From positions 3,123,350 through 3,187,349 of the forward strand of contig FO203512.1 of NCBI GenBank assembly GCA_000967895.1: 64,000 nucleotides of DNA, read 5' to 3'. This document shows, piece by piece, positions 44,137 to 56,020 of the stretch (the stretch's first letter is position 1; each line of letters opens with the position of its first letter). The position numbers and the translations under genes are program-made. The stretch is from Oleispira antarctica RB-8. GTDB lineage: Bacteria; Pseudomonadota; Gammaproteobacteria; Pseudomonadales; Oceanobacteraceae. Under the pieces are notes generated by a model, which saw nothing but the letters and a program-made list of their open reading frames with translations, had not been told where the DNA came from and ran no database searches.

Positions 44137-45360
44137 CTAATCCTTAGCATCAAGGTCAAACGCGGTGTGCAAAGCGCGCACTGCAAGTTCTAAATATTTT
44201 TCTGCAATAACCACAGAGATTTTAATCTCAGACGTGGTAATTGCTTGAATATTGATGGACTCATCCGCCAATACTTTAAACATCTTGCTAGCAACACCTG
44301 CATGAGAACGCATTCCCACACCAACCATAGACACCTTACAGATGTCATCAGTTCCCGAAACATTTCGAGCACCGAGTTCAGCGGCGGTATTTTTCAAAAT
44401 TTCTAACGCTTTCGCGTAATCATTTCTATCTACTGTAAACGTAAAGTCGGTCGTCCCGTCTTCTGCTACGTTTTGTACAATCATATCTACTTCAACATTT
44501 GCATCACTAATGGGACACAAAATTTTAGAAGCCACACCTGGAATATCAGGTACACCTGTAACGGTAACTTTGGCTTCATCGCGATTAAACGCGATACCGG
44601 AAATAACTGGATTTTCCACGGAGCTATCCTCCTCCATCGTGATGAGTGTACCAGGGCCATCATCAAAACTAGAAAGCACACGTAACGGTACTTTATATTT
44701 ACCCGCAAATTCGACTGCTCGAATTTGTAAAATTTTCGAACCTAAGCTTGCCATTTCTAGCATCTCTTCGAACGTCACTTTTTCCATACGACGCGCATTA
44801 GGCACGACACGAGGGTCTGTAGTATATACGCCATCTACGTCAGTATAGATCTGTGCTTCATCAGCACCCAGCGCAGCAGCAAGTGCAACACCGGTTGTAT
44901 CAGAACCACCACGGCCCAGTGTCGTAATATTGTTTTCACCATCAACACCCTGAAAGCCTGCAACAATACAAACATTGCCTGCATCTAATTGCTTTCTAAT
45001 GGCAACCGTGTCGATATCTTCGATGCGCGCTTTCATATGTGCGCTATCCGTTTTAATCGCCACCTGCCAACCGGTAAATGATTTAGCACCCACGCCACGC
45101 TTCTGCAATGCAATTGCCAATAAAGCAATCGTTACTTGTTCGCCTGTTGAGACTAATACATCCATTTCTCGGGGAGTTGGATTACTTGAAATACTATTTG
45201 CCAGACCGATAAGACGATTTGTCTCACCGCTCATTGCAGATACAGCGATCACCATTTGATGACCCGCATCGTGGAAGGACTTTACTTTATCAGCGACATG
45301 CTCGATGCGCTCGACGGTGCCTACCGAAGTACCGCCGTACTTTTGTACGTATAACGCCAT
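44137..45360 (-). CDS. lysC: aspartate kinase
   Basis: 407 residues, monofunctional. Kinase domain with KYGGTSVG at the start, SAMSGETNRL, GRGGSDTTGVALAAAL (about 160) and two C-terminal ACT domains (about 265-400, with GVPDIPGVASKI and VGMRSHAGVASKMF) that bind lysine/threonine for feedback control. Phosphorylates aspartate at the head of the Lys/Thr/Met pathway. No lysine riboswitch is visible in the 197-base upstream spacer. Confidence 0.96.
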   Translation of the reverse strand: MALYVQKYGGTSVGTVERIEHVADKVKSFHDAGHQMVIAVSAMSGETNRLIGLANSISSNPTPREMDVLVSTGEQVTIALLAIALQKRGVGAKSFTGWQVAIKTDSAHMKARIEDIDTVAIRKQLDAGNVCIVAGFQGVDGENNITTLGRGGSDTTGVALAAALGADEAQIYTDVDGVYTTDPRVVPNARRMEKVTFEEMLEMASLGSKILQIRAVEFAGKYKVPLRVLSSFDDGPGTLITMEEDSSVENPVISGIAFNRDEAKVTVTGVPDIPGVASKILCPISDANVEVDMIVQNVAEDGTTDFTFTVDRNDYAKALEILKNTAAELGARNVSGTDDICKVSMVGVGMRSHAGVASKMFKVLADESINIQAITTSEIKISVVIAEKYLELAVRALHTAFDLDAKD

Positions 45361-45442
45361 GATTCTAACTAGCTAAAGAAAAAGGGGCCTAATTAAACAC
45401 TAAATTTGTTTATTATTAAATCAAAAACTAGAAAGCCAAATC

Positions 45443-45480
45443 AAAAAAAGGCGATTGATTCAATTATCAATCGCCTTTCT
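45443..45480 (-). terminator. terminator between alaS and lysC
   Basis: AAAGGCGATTGAT, loop TCAATT-type, ATCAATCGCCTTT form a 13-bp perfect stem. On the minus strand it is followed by a T-run (A-run at 45443-45449 on +), so it ends the alaS transcript. Confidence 0.93.
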
Positions 45481-45557
45481 CTCTATTCTCTACAATAAAG
45501 GTAATATCTTTACATTCATTAAGCTATTGTAATAAATCCTTTAGTTTGAATGCTCGA

Positions 45558-48206
45558 TTATAATTTTTCAACCAACGACTTAAAGGCTGCCAATGCTTGC
45601 GGAATACCTTCGGCATTTTTACCTCCAGCCTGAGCCATTTCTGGCTTACCACCACCACGACCATCAACATACGGCGCACATTCTTTTACGATATCACCGG
45701 CCTTTACTTTGCCAATAAGATCTTTAGTGACACCCGCTAATAACGTGACCTTACCTTCAGTTTCGGCCGCTAGCATAATCACCGCTGAACCTAACTTGTC
45801 TTTTAACTGGTCTAGCGTGGTTTTCATAGTCGGTACATCAGTGCCGTCGATTCGCGCCGATAATATTTTAAAGCCGTTTCCTTCAACAGCTTCAGCTGCC
45901 AAGTCAGAACCTGCTGAGCTGGCTAGCTTGGCCTTTAATGCTTCTAATTCTTTTTCTAGTTGACGATTTTTAGCAATCACCAATTCAACTTTTTCACCGA
46001 CATTATCACTACTGCCTTTTACCGAGCGCGCAATCGTATTTAACGTCGCCTCTTGAGCAGAAATAAAATCTAACGCGGCTTGACCGGCAACGGCTTCAAT
46101 ACGACGAACACCTGCTGCTGCGCTGGCTTCAGATATTATTTTGAAAACACCTAAGTCGCCTGTACGCTTGGCGTGAGTTCCACCGCATAATTCAATTGAG
46201 AATTGATCAGCGCCTTCGCCTGTCCCCATCGCCAATACACGCACTTCGTCGTCGTACTTTTCACCAAACAAGGCCATCGCGCCACTGTTTTTTGCGTCGT
46301 CGATATTCATTAAACGTGTGCTAATCTCGCTGTTATCACGAATTTCTGCATTAACGCGCTGTTCGATGGTCGCCACTTCTTCTGCGGTCATCGCTTCTAA
46401 ATGAGAGAAATCAAAACGCAATTTATCATACGTTACCAAAGACCCTTTCTGTGCAACGTGCTCGCCCAATAGATTACGCAAAGCCGCATGCAATATGTGA
46501 GTCGCTGAGTGATGCAAAGTAATGGCAGCACGCTTATCAGCATCAACTTCTGCGATCAACTTATCACCCGGCTTTACCGAACCTTCTACCAAAATACCCT
46601 GATGAATATGGTTGCCGCTTTCTTTCACCGTATTCTTAACTTGGAAAACCACACCATCGGCTTTTAAGAAACCCGAGTCTCCAGATTGACCACCTGATTC
46701 GCCATAGAATGCAGTTGCATCCAATACGATTAAGGCTTCGATACTCGCATCTGCACTTGAAGAAATACTTTCAACTTTTTTACCATCAACAAACAAAGCC
46801 TGCACAGAACCTTGGCTCGCCAATTTATCGTAACCTAAGAATTCAGTTTCACCGTCAATATCTAATGCTACACCACCCTTCATACTGAAGTTGCCAGCGG
46901 CTCTTGCGGTAGCACGCTGATGCTCCATTGCGGTTTCAAAACCCGCCTCATCAATTTTTAAATGCTTTTCGCGCGCTACATCAGCGGTTAAATCCATTGG
47001 AAAGCCGTAGGTATCGTAAAGCTTAAATACGGTTTCACCAGGAATGGTATCGCCTTTTAAAGTACCAATGGCATCATTTAAAATGCCCATGCCTTTATCA
47101 AGGGTTTTAGCAAACTGCTCTTCTTCCAAGCGTAATACTTTTTCAATTTGAGGTTGAAGCTTAACAAGCTCAGGATAGGCATCGCCCATCTGCTCAACTA
47201 ACGCGGTAACCAGCTTATGAAAGAAGCCAATTTTGGCACCCAACATGTGGCCGTGGCGAACCGCACGACGAATGATGCGACGTAATACATAACCACGCCC
47301 TTCGTTCGATGGGTAAACACTGTCAACAATTAAAAAGCTGGTCGAGCGAATATGATCGGCAATAACGCGAAGTGATTTATTTTCTAGATCGGTGCAGCCC
47401 GTAACGTCTGCCGCTGCTTTCAATAGCGCTTGGAATAAATCGATTTCGTAGTTGCTGTGTACGCCCTGCATAATTGCTGCAATACGCTCAAGACCCATGC
47501 CGGTATCAACCGATGGCTTAGGCAGGGGATGCATCACACCGTCTTCAGTACGGTTAAACTGCATAAATACAACATTCCAAATCTCGATGAAACGGTCGCC
47601 ATCTTCTTCTGGCGTACCAGGCTTACCGCCCCAAATATGTTCGCCGTGATCGTAGAAAATTTCAGTACACGGACCACAAGGGCCGGTATCACCCATCGAC
47701 CAGAAGTTGTCCGATGCGTATTTCGCGCCTTTGTTATCGCCGATGCGAATGATCTTATCTTCGCTGAGGCCCATATCTTTATGCCAGAAATCATACGTTT
47801 CATCATCATCAGCATACACAGTGACTAGCAACTTATCCGCGGGCAAGTTCATCCACTCTTTTGAAGTTAAGAACTCCCAAGCAAACTTAATGGCATCTTG
47901 TTTAAAATAATCGCCAAAACTGAAATTACCCAGCATTTCGAAAAACGTATGATGACGGGCCGTATAACCCACGTTTTCTAAATCGTTATGCTTACCACCC
48001 GCGCGAACACAGCGCTGTGAAGAAGTCGCGCGGGTATAACTGCGATCATCAAGTCCTAAAAACACGTCTTTAAATTGAACCATGCCCGCATTGGTAAACA
48101 ATAAGGTTGGATCATTGCCCGGAATCAAAGGGCTAGAGGCAACAATTTCATGGCCTTTAGAATTAAAGTAATTCAAAAATGCTTGGCGAATATCAGAGCT
48201 TTTCAT
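45558..48206 (-). CDS. alaS: alanyl-tRNA synthetase
   Basis: 882 residues. Class II aminoacylation core ([40 protein letters not shown]), editing domain with the zinc motif [12 protein letters not shown] (about 565) and [13 protein letters not shown] (about 666), then the C-Ala domain (from about 755, ending [18 protein letters not shown]). ATG 48206 is the usual start; an in-frame GTG lies 9 bases earlier. Confidence 0.97.
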   Translation of the reverse strand: MKSSDIRQAFLNYFNSKGHEIVASSPLIPGNDPTLLFTNAGMVQFKDVFLGLDDRSYTRATSSQRCVRAGGKHNDLENVGYTARHHTFFEMLGNFSFGDYFKQDAIKFAWEFLTSKEWMNLPADKLLVTVYADDDETYDFWHKDMGLSEDKIIRIGDNKGAKYASDNFWSMGDTGPCGPCTEIFYDHGEHIWGGKPGTPEEDGDRFIEIWNVVFMQFNRTEDGVMHPLPKPSVDTGMGLERIAAIMQGVHSNYEIDLFQALLKAAADVTGCTDLENKSLRVIADHIRSTSFLIVDSVYPSNEGRGYVLRRIIRRAVRHGHMLGAKIGFFHKLVTALVEQMGDAYPELVKLQPQIEKVLRLEEEQFAKTLDKGMGILNDAIGTLKGDTIPGETVFKLYDTYGFPMDLTADVAREKHLKIDEAGFETAMEHQRATARAAGNFSMKGGVALDIDGETEFLGYDKLASQGSVQALFVDGKKVESISSSADASIEALIVLDATAFYGESGGQSGDSGFLKADGVVFQVKNTVKESGNHIHQGILVEGSVKPGDKLIAEVDADKRAAITLHHSATHILHAALRNLLGEHVAQKGSLVTYDKLRFDFSHLEAMTAEEVATIEQRVNAEIRDNSEISTRLMNIDDAKNSGAMALFGEKYDDEVRVLAMGTGEGADQFSIELCGGTHAKRTGDLGVFKIISEASAAAGVRRIEAVAGQAALDFISAQEATLNTIARSVKGSSDNVGEKVELVIAKNRQLEKELEALKAKLASSAGSDLAAEAVEGNGFKILSARIDGTDVPTMKTTLDQLKDKLGSAVIMLAAETEGKVTLLAGVTKDLIGKVKAGDIVKECAPYVDGRGGGKPEMAQAGGKNAEGIPQALAAFKSLVEKL

Positions 48207-48414
48207 AGTTAACACGGTCCATTACATACTGGATTAAATATTGAGATCACAGCGGGGTAAAATATTTGGGCGCAATTATAGCTTGCCTCGCTCTGAATAA
48301 GAAGAAAGCAATAAAACGAACGGCATGTATATATGCAACATGAATTGCAAAAGTAAGTTGACGAATCAATATAACTATATCAGAATAAAGCGATATTAAA
48401 CATTGGAGCATCCC

Positions 48415-48618
48415 ATGAACATTGATCGCCTCGTATTTGCACTAGCAGGCACCTTTATTCTTATTAGCGTATCTCTTTCTCAACTGCACTCTATTTACTG
48501 GTTAGGTTTCACAGCATTTATTGGTTTAAATATGCTGCAAGCCGCTTTCACAGGCTTTTGTCCGCTAGCAAAAATACTAAAAGCAATCGGTCGACCAGTC
48601 GGCTCTGCTTTTAAGTAA
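48415..48618 (+). CDS. DUF2892 (YgaP-like) small membrane protein
   Basis: 67 residues, two hydrophobic segments and the signature [15 protein letters not shown] seen at the end of DUF2892 domains, as in the membrane part of the rhodanese YgaP. Starts at ATG 48415 after TTGGAG. There is no rhodanese domain here; role unknown. Confidence 0.85.
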   Translation: MNIDRLVFALAGTFILISVSLSQLHSIYWLGFTAFIGLNMLQAAFTGFCPLAKILKAIGRPVGSAFK

Positions 48619-48664
48619 ATCAGTTTAGATGGACGCTTTTTTGATTAAGTGAACCAAAAAGAAG

Positions 48665-48690
48665 ACTGTCTGGAGGTAGACAGTTTTTTT
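48665..48690 (+). terminator. rho-independent terminator
   Basis: CTGTCT (48666-48671), loop GGAGGT, AGACAG (48678-48683), then seven Ts. Ends the DUF2892 transcript. Confidence 0.88.
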
Positions 48691-48764
48691 GGCTGAATAA
48701 AACCCCACTTCTAATGCTTATTTTCTCTTATAATGCGCAAATATTTTATTATAGGAAATAAGCC

Positions 48765-49784
48765 ATGAGCTTACGTTTCATTCTTTTTTTTGTTCTTTTT
48801 TCTTTTATTCCTTTTACATCTTCAGTACTTGCCGGTGCGCCAACAACAAAAATAGAAGAAGAAATAAACACTTGGGTAACCTACCCTCAAACACTGCCTC
48901 AGTTTAATTACTCAGGTGATTTACTCCAAAAAAACTGGCCATTACTCGCGGCAGGCATTCAGTTGCATTGGCCTGACAGTGTTTTTGTAGAGGACATGAT
49001 GAGCCAATTTCCTCAAATGTCTAAACAACTGATAGAACTCGCAAGCAATCCCAATAGCCACCCTGCCTTAGCACCTATTTTACAGCAAAATTACCAACCA
49101 CTGGCTGAAGCGGTACAACAAGTTTGGCGTCTTCATTATCAAGGCGAATATCAGCAGGCCTATGAACTCGGCATGAAGTTAGGCCCTGCTGGATTATTGC
49201 CAGCATTGTACGCAAAGCTGATTCATACAACTTTTTTAGTAAGTGACGATAATAAGGAAGAGAAATTTCTAGAAGTCGACGCGATTATGAAACCATTGCT
49301 TCCATTGCTTAAGAACTTTGATTTTTTAACGTTTGGTGACGCTTATCAAAAAGCACGCCGTTTGGAATTATTATCGACAACCGCTGCGACCGCCTCTGGA
49401 CTTCTTGGCCCGACTCAAGACGCCTTAAATGCCTTACACAACGAAGCACCTCACCACCCATTATACAGCGCAATGCTTGCAGGTATTGATGCTGGCGTCA
49501 TCGAACGCGTCGGTGGATTTCTAGGCGGTATGACTTATGGTGCAGATGAAGATCAAGTAATTAAATTATTTGATGATGCGCTCATACAAGAAAAGCGACT
49601 TGCAGTACTTTATAATGAATACTCTCAAGCACTAGTACGCTTGGACGATTCAGACTACGAAGCAAAACTTAACCAGCTCCTACAAACCTGCATAAACCTA
49701 CAAGTTTATAGCGCCGAAGAAGCACTTAACCAACAAGCATGCTTATTACTGGTAGAAAAAAGAAACGATTCTAACGATTCATAA
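48765..49784 (+). CDS. secreted TPR-like protein of unknown function
   Basis: 339 residues with a signal peptide (MSLRFILFFVLFSFIPFTSSVLA). The mature part is helical with TPR-like stretches (VWRLHYQGEYQQAYELGMKLGPAGLLPALYA, about 115-145; and a later EAPHHPLYSAMLAGI). Preceded by TATAAT at 48729-48734 and an AGGAAAT binding site. I recognise no specific family. No operon partner; followed by tandem repeats and a hairpin. Confidence 0.75.
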   Translation: MSLRFILFFVLFSFIPFTSSVLAGAPTTKIEEEINTWVTYPQTLPQFNYSGDLLQKNWPLLAAGIQLHWPDSVFVEDMMSQFPQMSKQLIELASNPNSHPALAPILQQNYQPLAEAVQQVWRLHYQGEYQQAYELGMKLGPAGLLPALYAKLIHTTFLVSDDNKEEKFLEVDAIMKPLLPLLKNFDFLTFGDAYQKARRLELLSTTAATASGLLGPTQDALNALHNEAPHHPLYSAMLAGIDAGVIERVGGFLGGMTYGADEDQVIKLFDDALIQEKRLAVLYNEYSQALVRLDDSDYEAKLNQLLQTCINLQVYSAEEALNQQACLLLVEKRNDSNDS

Positions 49785-49820
49785 GCCCTAATATTTCATA
49801 AGCTCTAACATTTCATAGTC
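49781..49820. repeat. 17-bp tandem repeat after the TPR-like gene
   Basis: CATAAGCCCTAATATTT is followed by CATAAGCTCTAACATTT and a partial third unit CATAGTCGCTAAC. Starts at the stop codon of the upstream gene, so it is 3' untranslated sequence. Confidence 0.6.
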
Positions 49821-49839
49821 GCTAACAGCTTATTCGCGA

Positions 49840-49867
49840 ACCAATGTGCTTTAAAAGCACATTGGTC
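49840..49867. terminator. 13-bp inverted repeat between convergent genes
   Basis: ACCAATGTGCTTT and AAGCACATTGGT pair almost completely (49840-49866). No T-run on either strand, so it is an atypical terminator; it lies between the TPR-like gene and proX, which converge. Confidence 0.45.
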
Positions 49868-49927
49868 AGTGGCTGCATAGAATACATACCCTATCTTTAA
49901 TAAAATTTAATCGCGAAATACATTTTG

Positions 49928-50914
49928 TTATTGAGCGGCGCGAGCTGCTTCAAGCCATCCGTTAAACGTTACCTGATTGGTTTTTATCCAATTCAAAGCA
50001 TGCTGGCGAATTTGGCTTTGAGAATCTTCACCATTAGCGATTAGCATATTTTCAGCACTCACATCATTGATCGGCAATTTAGCCACTTCAAACAATTTCG
50101 CTGCCGATGGGTTTTTCTTGGCAAATACTTTGTTAGCAACAATACGCTGGCTATTGATCTCAAAGCCATAGTTTTTACCATTTGGTAAAGCCGTATCAGT
50201 ATTATTTGGATTAGCAGAGCGTGGAACTTCTAACCAAACAACATCTTTACCCGGAATTAATTTTCCTGATACCCAGTAAGGCGTCCAAGTGTAATAGAAA
50301 ATAGATTGGCCTTCGTTATAACGAACAATCGTATCGGCAATAATCGCAGCATACTGTCCTTGCTTATGGGTAATGCGATCACGCAGCTTGAACGCATCTA
50401 GCTGATGCTCAATAACCCCCTCGCAACCCCAACCTGCCTGACAACCGGTTAAGTCTGCTTTACCATCGTTATCGGTATCAAACAATTTAGCAATTTTTGC
50501 ATCCTGCAGTTGCTCAATATTCTTAATATTATACTTGTCAGCGGTTTTCTTATCGATCAAGTAACCCTGCAAAGCACCCTTGATATAATGTCCTTGTCGA
50601 TAAAAGACTTCGTCACCGCCCGCATTGGCATACATGGAGTTATGCAAAGGGAACCAGTTGACGGCTAAGTAAGTCGCATCGCCATTAGCAATGGCCGTGT
50701 AAGCGGCGCTGTAATCGACTTCTTTAGTATCTTCGACCTCATAGCCAAGATGAGTTAGGGCTTCGTTGAGTACCATCGTTTGGAATGCTTCTTCCGATAT
50801 GGGGCTGTGCAATGCTTGCACTTTAACCCCCTTACCGGGCTTCTCATTGGCATAACCTAGGTTAGCCGTCATAAGTAATGACGTTGCGATAAATGTGCTT
50901 AGTAGTTTTTTCAT
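49928..50914 (-). CDS. proX: glycine betaine/proline ABC transporter substrate-binding protein
   Basis: 328 residues with a signal peptide (ending NLGYA). OpuAC-type domain; NWFPLHNSMYANAGG (about 80) and FYYTWTPYWVSGKLIPGKDVVWLEVP (about 212) supply aromatic box residues for the trimethylammonium group. Delivers betaine to ProWV. Last gene of proVWX, 88 bases after proW. Confidence 0.92.
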   Translation of the reverse strand: MKKLLSTFIATSLLMTANLGYANEKPGKGVKVQALHSPISEEAFQTMVLNEALTHLGYEVEDTKEVDYSAAYTAIANGDATYLAVNWFPLHNSMYANAGGDEVFYRQGHYIKGALQGYLIDKKTADKYNIKNIEQLQDAKIAKLFDTDNDGKADLTGCQAGWGCEGVIEHQLDAFKLRDRITHKQGQYAAIIADTIVRYNEGQSIFYYTWTPYWVSGKLIPGKDVVWLEVPRSANPNNTDTALPNGKNYGFEINSQRIVANKVFAKKNPSAAKLFEVAKLPINDVSAENMLIANGEDSQSQIRQHALNWIKTNQVTFNGWLEAARAAQ

Positions 50915-51002
50915 ACATCCCTCTTTTATGATTTATTATTCGTTGTTCTCAATGAACCTGCTTGCTTCACCTTGGAATATCTTAATAAAATAGTTTGATC
51001 TT

Positions 51003-52064
51003 TTAGCCCGTCAATTTGGCTTTCAATTTCATAACAAGCCCAGCAGGCCCTTTCGAATACCAAGCACCAACCCCTCTGTCTCGATTAGATCGACCTAATG
51101 ACTGAGTCATTCGATCTAAAATAATTGCCAGAATAACGATACCAATACCACCCACTGTTGCGAGCCCAATATCTAATCGACCAATACCTCGCAGCACCAT
51201 CAATCCTAAACCGCCCACGGAAATCATCGAAGCAATAACAACCATCGATAAGCTCAACATCAAGGTTTGATTAACACCCGCCATAATCGTTGGCATAGCA
51301 AGTGGTAGCTGAACTTTGAAGAGCATCTGACGCTCACTGGCACCAAAGGATTGGCTGGCTTCAATTAAGTCTGCGGGGACTTGTCGAATACCTAAATTGG
51401 TTAATCGAATCACTGGCGCAACCGCAAAGATAATAGTCACGATCACACCGGGAACATTACCAATACCAAACAACATCACAATAGGTACTAGGTACACAAA
51501 CGCCGGAGTAGTTTGCATGGTATCCAGTAAAGGTCTCATAAAACGCTGGCTACGATCACTTCTCGCCATAAGAATGCCTGTTGGTATGCCGATCAACATG
51601 CAAAAAATCACTGATGTTAAGACCAGTGAAAGTGTTGTCATCGATTCTTCCCAAGCGCCTATCGCGCCGACAAACAACAAGCCAAGCGCGGCCATTACGC
51701 CTAAACGCTTACCCACAAGCTGCCACGCCAAAAGCCCAAAGAGCAAAACCATTATTAACGGCGATACGCTTTGAAGCATCGCTTCAATGGTTTGCAGAGT
51801 CGTATCAATGGGAGTTTTAATCGCAGAAAAAAACGGCCTAAAATGCAATACTAACCAAGAGACAAAGGTTTCTACCCAATCTTGAAGGGGGATCCAGTCA
51901 TGTGCAAAGGGATCAGCAAAGGAAAGAGGCTCTTGCACTTCAACCCCCGCAGACAAACTGGACGTAAGCTCGGCATTGGTAGATTCCATCGAACCCCAAG
52001 GATTACTCGTAGCATCTTCAACCGGGGCAGTCGCTGCCCAAGGATCACTCACCTGCTCACTCAT
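51003..52064 (-). CDS. proW: glycine betaine/proline ABC transporter permease
   Basis: 353 residues. The N-terminal soluble tail (1-60) is longer than in minimal permeases but typical of ProW. About six to seven helices follow, with the coupling motif [26 protein letters not shown] (about 247). Overlaps proV by 8 bases. Confidence 0.93.
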   Translation of the reverse strand: MSEQVSDPWAATAPVEDATSNPWGSMESTNAELTSSLSAGVEVQEPLSFADPFAHDWIPLQDWVETFVSWLVLHFRPFFSAIKTPIDTTLQTIEAMLQSVSPLIMVLLFGLLAWQLVGKRLGVMAALGLLFVGAIGAWEESMTTLSLVLTSVIFCMLIGIPTGILMARSDRSQRFMRPLLDTMQTTPAFVYLVPIVMLFGIGNVPGVIVTIIFAVAPVIRLTNLGIRQVPADLIEASQSFGASERQMLFKVQLPLAMPTIMAGVNQTLMLSLSMVVIASMISVGGLGLMVLRGIGRLDIGLATVGGIGIVILAIILDRMTQSLGRSNRDRGVGAWYSKGPAGLVMKLKAKLTG

Positions 52065-53253
52065 CCTTACTCTCCCGGTCTAAAGTTTCCAACAGCTGAT
52101 TCTGACTAATCACCCCTTGATATTTATTATCTTTATCCACTACCGGTACTGGACAAGGAGAAGCCGCCACTTGCCCTATTACTTCATTTATTTGCGTGGT
52201 ATCGGTAATCGATTCTAGGTCAATAAAGGCATTTTCAAGCTGGCTTTGATTCGATAAATTATTCGCCAGATCTTCCGTGGAAATAACACCGCGCAAGTGA
52301 TCGTTCTCATCAGTGATGTATGCATACTCTGACTCATCGTTATTTAATTGGGTCATCGCTAAAGAAAGGTCGACATCGGCTGCTTGCTTAATCACCTTCA
52401 CATCACCTTGAGTGGCAATATCACCGGCGTTGAAAACATTGCTGACATCGACACCTTTAAAGAAAGATTTCACATAATCGTTTGCTGGATTCTGAAGTAT
52501 CTCATCGGGCTGGCCAACTTGAATAATTTTTCCACCTTGCATGATGGCAATACGATCGCCAATCCGCATGGCTTCGTCTAAATCATGAGATATAAAGATA
52601 ATGGTGCGCCGTTGCGCTTTTTGAAGGTTTACTAGCTCATCTTGCATTTCAGCTCTGATGAGAGGATCCAAAGCCGAAAAAGCTTCGTCCATAAGTAGAA
52701 TGTCTGGGTCATTTGCAAGCGCCCTAGCAAGACCAACACGCTGCTGCATACCACCAGACAATTCATCAGGATAACTGAGTGCATAAGCCTCAAGCCCCAC
52801 CTGATTAAGCGCATTCATGGCTTTTTCATAACGCACATCTTTGGGTTCGCCACTCAATTCCAAACCAAAGGCCGCATTATCTAAAACCGTTAAATGAGGC
52901 AGTAAGGCAAAAGATTGAAACACCATACTGACTTTATTGCGTCGCACAGCCCGTAAACTTTTTTTATCAAGACGAGTAATGTCTTCGCCATCGATCAGCA
53001 CTTGCCCTAGCGTGGGTTCAATTAATCGATTTAGCAATCTTACTAAGGTTGACTTGCCTGAGCCCGATAAGCCCATGATGACAAAAATCTCACCTTCTTT
53101 TATTTGCAAAGAAGCATTTTGCACCCCCACTGTCATGCCAGTCTGACTAAAGATAGTATCTTTTGTGGCTCCAGACTCAAGCATTTGAATGGCTTTCTTA
53201 GGCTTATTGCCAAACACTTTATACAGGTTTTTGACTTCTAATTTATAGCTCAT
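52057..53253 (-). CDS. proV: glycine betaine/proline ABC transporter ATPase
   Basis: 398 residues. Walker [10 protein letters not shown], signature [15 protein letters not shown], Walker [14 protein letters not shown], then a pair of CBS domains (about 280-398) that in this family sense ionic strength. The frame is open 33 codons further; ATG 53253 ([15 protein letters not shown]) is preceded by AAGGCGACG. First gene of proVWX; osmotic induction is likely. Confidence 0.94.
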   Translation of the reverse strand: MSYKLEVKNLYKVFGNKPKKAIQMLESGATKDTIFSQTGMTVGVQNASLQIKEGEIFVIMGLSGSGKSTLVRLLNRLIEPTLGQVLIDGEDITRLDKKSLRAVRRNKVSMVFQSFALLPHLTVLDNAAFGLELSGEPKDVRYEKAMNALNQVGLEAYALSYPDELSGGMQQRVGLARALANDPDILLMDEAFSALDPLIRAEMQDELVNLQKAQRRTIIFISHDLDEAMRIGDRIAIMQGGKIIQVGQPDEILQNPANDYVKSFFKGVDVSNVFNAGDIATQGDVKVIKQAADVDLSLAMTQLNNDESEYAYITDENDHLRGVISTEDLANNLSNQSQLENAFIDLESITDTTQINEVIGQVAASPCPVPVVDKDNKYQGVISQNQLLETLDRESKDE

Positions 53254-53441
53254 CGTCGCCTTGTTATTTAGTGTTCTAAACAATAAATATATATTCATGC
53301 CCCCGATAAAGCAAATACCGCATTCAGCCCCAAGATCTTCCCCAGAAAACAAGCCTGTCTGAAATAATCAACTATTGTGACGCACATTGACCTTTTTGTC
53401 GGATATAATGCCGCAACTCCCACTTTTCATAGGATTTAATC

Positions 53442-54728
53442 GTGCAGAAAATAGTTATAGTTGGTGGCGGCGCAGGCGGTTTAGAACTCGCAACACAGCT
53501 GGGTCACAAATGGGGTAAAAAAGGCAAAGCTGAAATTCACCTCGTGGACGCCAACCATACTCATTTGTGGAAACCACTACTGCACGAAGTTGCAACAGGC
53601 GCTCTAGACTCAGGAATTGATGAGCTAAATTATCAAGCCCATGGTAAAAAACATGGTTTTCACTTCCATATTGGTAAGATGAAAGACCTTAATCGTGAGA
53701 AAAAAACGATCGAATTAGCCGCTATTTTTGATGAAGACGAAGAAATCCTACCACAGCGTGAACTTGAATATGGCCAACTGGTAATCGCTCTAGGCAGTGT
53801 CACCAACGATTTCGGTACGAAAGGCGCGGCTGAGCATTGCTACTTTTTAGATGCTCGCCAGCAAGCTGAGACCTTCCATCAAAAGCTACTAAATCAATTC
53901 ATTAAAGCCAATGGCAGCAATAATCCAGAAGAACTCAGCATTGCGATTGTCGGAGCAGGTGCAACAGGCGTTGAACTATCTGCTGAGTTATACAATACGA
54001 CAGAAACTTTAGCGAGCTACGATATGAGTCAGTTTAATACTGACAAACTTAAAGTTTCATTAATAGAAGCAGGGCCGCAAATTTTGCCCGCATTACCAAA
54101 ACGAATTTCGAACGCTGCTAAGCGCGAACTCGAAAAACTGGGTGTTAATGTTTTAACAGAAACCATGATTACAGAGATTACAGAAGAAGGTTTTATTACC
54201 AAGAACGGTGATGTAATTAAGGCCAAATTAAAAGTTTGGGCGGCTGGGGTTAAAGCACCTGACTTCTTGGCGAATATTGCAGGCCTTGAAACTAATAGAG
54301 TGAATCAATTGGCAGTAAAAGCTAGCTTACAAACCACACTCGACGACGATATTTTCGCTATTGGCGATTGCGCATTTCTACTGCAAGCCAATGGAAAATC
54401 TGTTCCGCCTAGGGCTCAAGCCGCTCATCAGCAAGCCAGTCATTTATTGAAAGTATTAGCAGCATTGCATGCAGGCAAACCAGCGCCAGATTTCATCTAT
54501 CGCGACAAAGGTTCACTCGTCTCATTAAGTCGTTATAGTACCGTAGGAAGCTTGATGGGAAATTTGAGTAAGGGCTCAATGATGATTGAAGGGCGCTTAG
54601 CACGCATCGTTTATGTGTCGCTTTATCGCATGCATCAAATTGCTTTGCATGGTTATAAACATACGCTACTGCTTTCTCTGGTAGGACACATTAATAAAGT
54701 CATTCGTCCCCGCTTAAAACTGCATTAA
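53442..54728 (+). CDS. ndh: type II NADH dehydrogenase
   Basis: 428 residues. FAD site [15 protein letters not shown] at the N-terminus, NADH site [15 protein letters not shown] (about 168), and [12 protein letters not shown] near 305. The C-terminal amphipathic region ([21 protein letters not shown]) attaches it to the membrane. It oxidises NADH with quinone without pumping. Starts at GTG behind AGGA; a TATAAT lies at 53404-53409. Confidence 0.93.
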   Translation: MQKIVIVGGGAGGLELATQLGHKWGKKGKAEIHLVDANHTHLWKPLLHEVATGALDSGIDELNYQAHGKKHGFHFHIGKMKDLNREKKTIELAAIFDEDEEILPQRELEYGQLVIALGSVTNDFGTKGAAEHCYFLDARQQAETFHQKLLNQFIKANGSNNPEELSIAIVGAGATGVELSAELYNTTETLASYDMSQFNTDKLKVSLIEAGPQILPALPKRISNAAKRELEKLGVNVLTETMITEITEEGFITKNGDVIKAKLKVWAAGVKAPDFLANIAGLETNRVNQLAVKASLQTTLDDDIFAIGDCAFLLQANGKSVPPRAQAAHQQASHLLKVLAALHAGKPAPDFIYRDKGSLVSLSRYSTVGSLMGNLSKGSMMIEGRLARIVYVSLYRMHQIALHGYKHTLLLSLVGHINKVIRPRLKLH

Positions 54729-54740
54729 TACTATAAAATA

Positions 54741-55784
54741 TTAAACGGCAGCAGAGCCATCAACTTCTGATTGATCGCTCTGCTGCATCACGTCTTGGCG
54801 GTAGTCCCCAGGACGCTTTCCAGTCCAGCGACGAAAGGCTTTATAAAAAGCACTGGGCTCGGTGAATCCGACAAGGAAAGAAATCTCATACAAGGGTATG
54901 TCCAAGTCTTTTATTAAATGTAATGCCAACGCCTCTCGACTATCATCTAAAATAGCTTGATACGTTATCCCCACTTCTTTTAATCTACGCTGCAAATTTC
55001 GGATTGTTAAATTTAATTGCTGCGCCACATTTTCTTGAGTAGCACTCCGCTGCAATAAACAACGTTTAATTGCCGCTCTTACCTCTATATATAAATCCAA
55101 TCTTTGCATTCGTTTTGCAATAATCTTATCCGTTTCAATTATATTTTTATTAAATAATAACTTATCCGCATAAGGGTTATTTCTCACAAGTAAACACTTG
55201 GATATTTCTATATAAGTATCATCCGCCTTACCAATAGAACAACCTAATAATTTTTCATGCTCAATTCCGCTCACACTATTTGCATCAAAAAAATATTTAA
55301 GGTGTTGATTAGCATCAGGGAACACACTAAGAAACCAATGTTGAATCGCGGAAAAAATCATATCTTTTTGATAGCTGCTAAAAACAATCCCTTCGCCTTG
55401 GGTAAAAGACAAACGCATAGTATCGACATCAACATCCGTTAACTCAAAATATCCAGATTCAGTAATCACTTTAGAGCGAGTAATGAGTACTTCAATACCG
55501 GTAGCCAGTGTTTCAGACTTCATCAACATATCGGCAATGCTCACACCAGACTTTGCAATATACTGCCCTAAGCGAATTCCCATCGCAGGGTCCTTGATAT
55601 GCTCCACCGCGACCTGATGCAACCTAGCCATTTTATGGCTAGATATACCAAATTTATCCCTACTCTCTATTGAAATATCAATACCTAAAATATCATCAAG
55701 TACTTGCTTAGAAACATCATAATCTAACCAAAACTGATACAGCAAGCGAACAAATGGCAAGGCCACTTGTGGCAAAATAGGCAT
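54741..55784 (-). CDS. AraC family transcriptional regulator
   Basis: 347 residues. The N-terminal Arabinose_bd-type domain (about 10-200) is followed by a C-terminal AraC HTH (ATQENVAQQLNLTIRNLQRRLKEVG and DIPLYEISFLVGFTEPSAFYKAFRRWTGKRPGDYR). Similar to OruR/ArgR-like regulators that control amino acid or fatty acid use. ATG 55784 follows GAGGGA; an upstream in-frame TTG overlaps that site. Convergent with ndh; target unknown. Confidence 0.85.
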   Translation of the reverse strand: MPILPQVALPFVRLLYQFWLDYDVSKQVLDDILGIDISIESRDKFGISSHKMARLHQVAVEHIKDPAMGIRLGQYIAKSGVSIADMLMKSETLATGIEVLITRSKVITESGYFELTDVDVDTMRLSFTQGEGIVFSSYQKDMIFSAIQHWFLSVFPDANQHLKYFFDANSVSGIEHEKLLGCSIGKADDTYIEISKCLLVRNNPYADKLLFNKNIIETDKIIAKRMQRLDLYIEVRAAIKRCLLQRSATQENVAQQLNLTIRNLQRRLKEVGITYQAILDDSREALALHLIKDLDIPLYEISFLVGFTEPSAFYKAFRRWTGKRPGDYRQDVMQQSDQSEVDGSAAV

Positions 55785-56020
55785 AATTTCCCTCAATAGA
55801 CGGTATAACGGTTAGGCATAATTATTAAATTAAACACAACGGCTATAGACACGTTGCGCCAGAACTCTGATCAATCGTTCTTTTATGTTTTTATTAGCAA
55901 GGATATTCGTTATAAGTTACTAATCTGTCAATGGACTCTGACGACAGCATATGAGGTATTGCGGATATGGAGGACATTCTCAGTTAATATTCTAAAAATG
56001 ATGTTTTATATAACTACTTT

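Noticed and set aside
45361-45557. Lysine riboswitch before lysC
   Set aside because: The spacer is too short and contains mainly the alaS terminator; no lysine-aptamer-like helices or conserved boxes were seen.
48671-48681. TGGAGGTAGAC as a ribosome binding site for a gene after 48681
   Set aside because: It is the loop of a terminator hairpin followed by a T-run; no start codon is correctly spaced.
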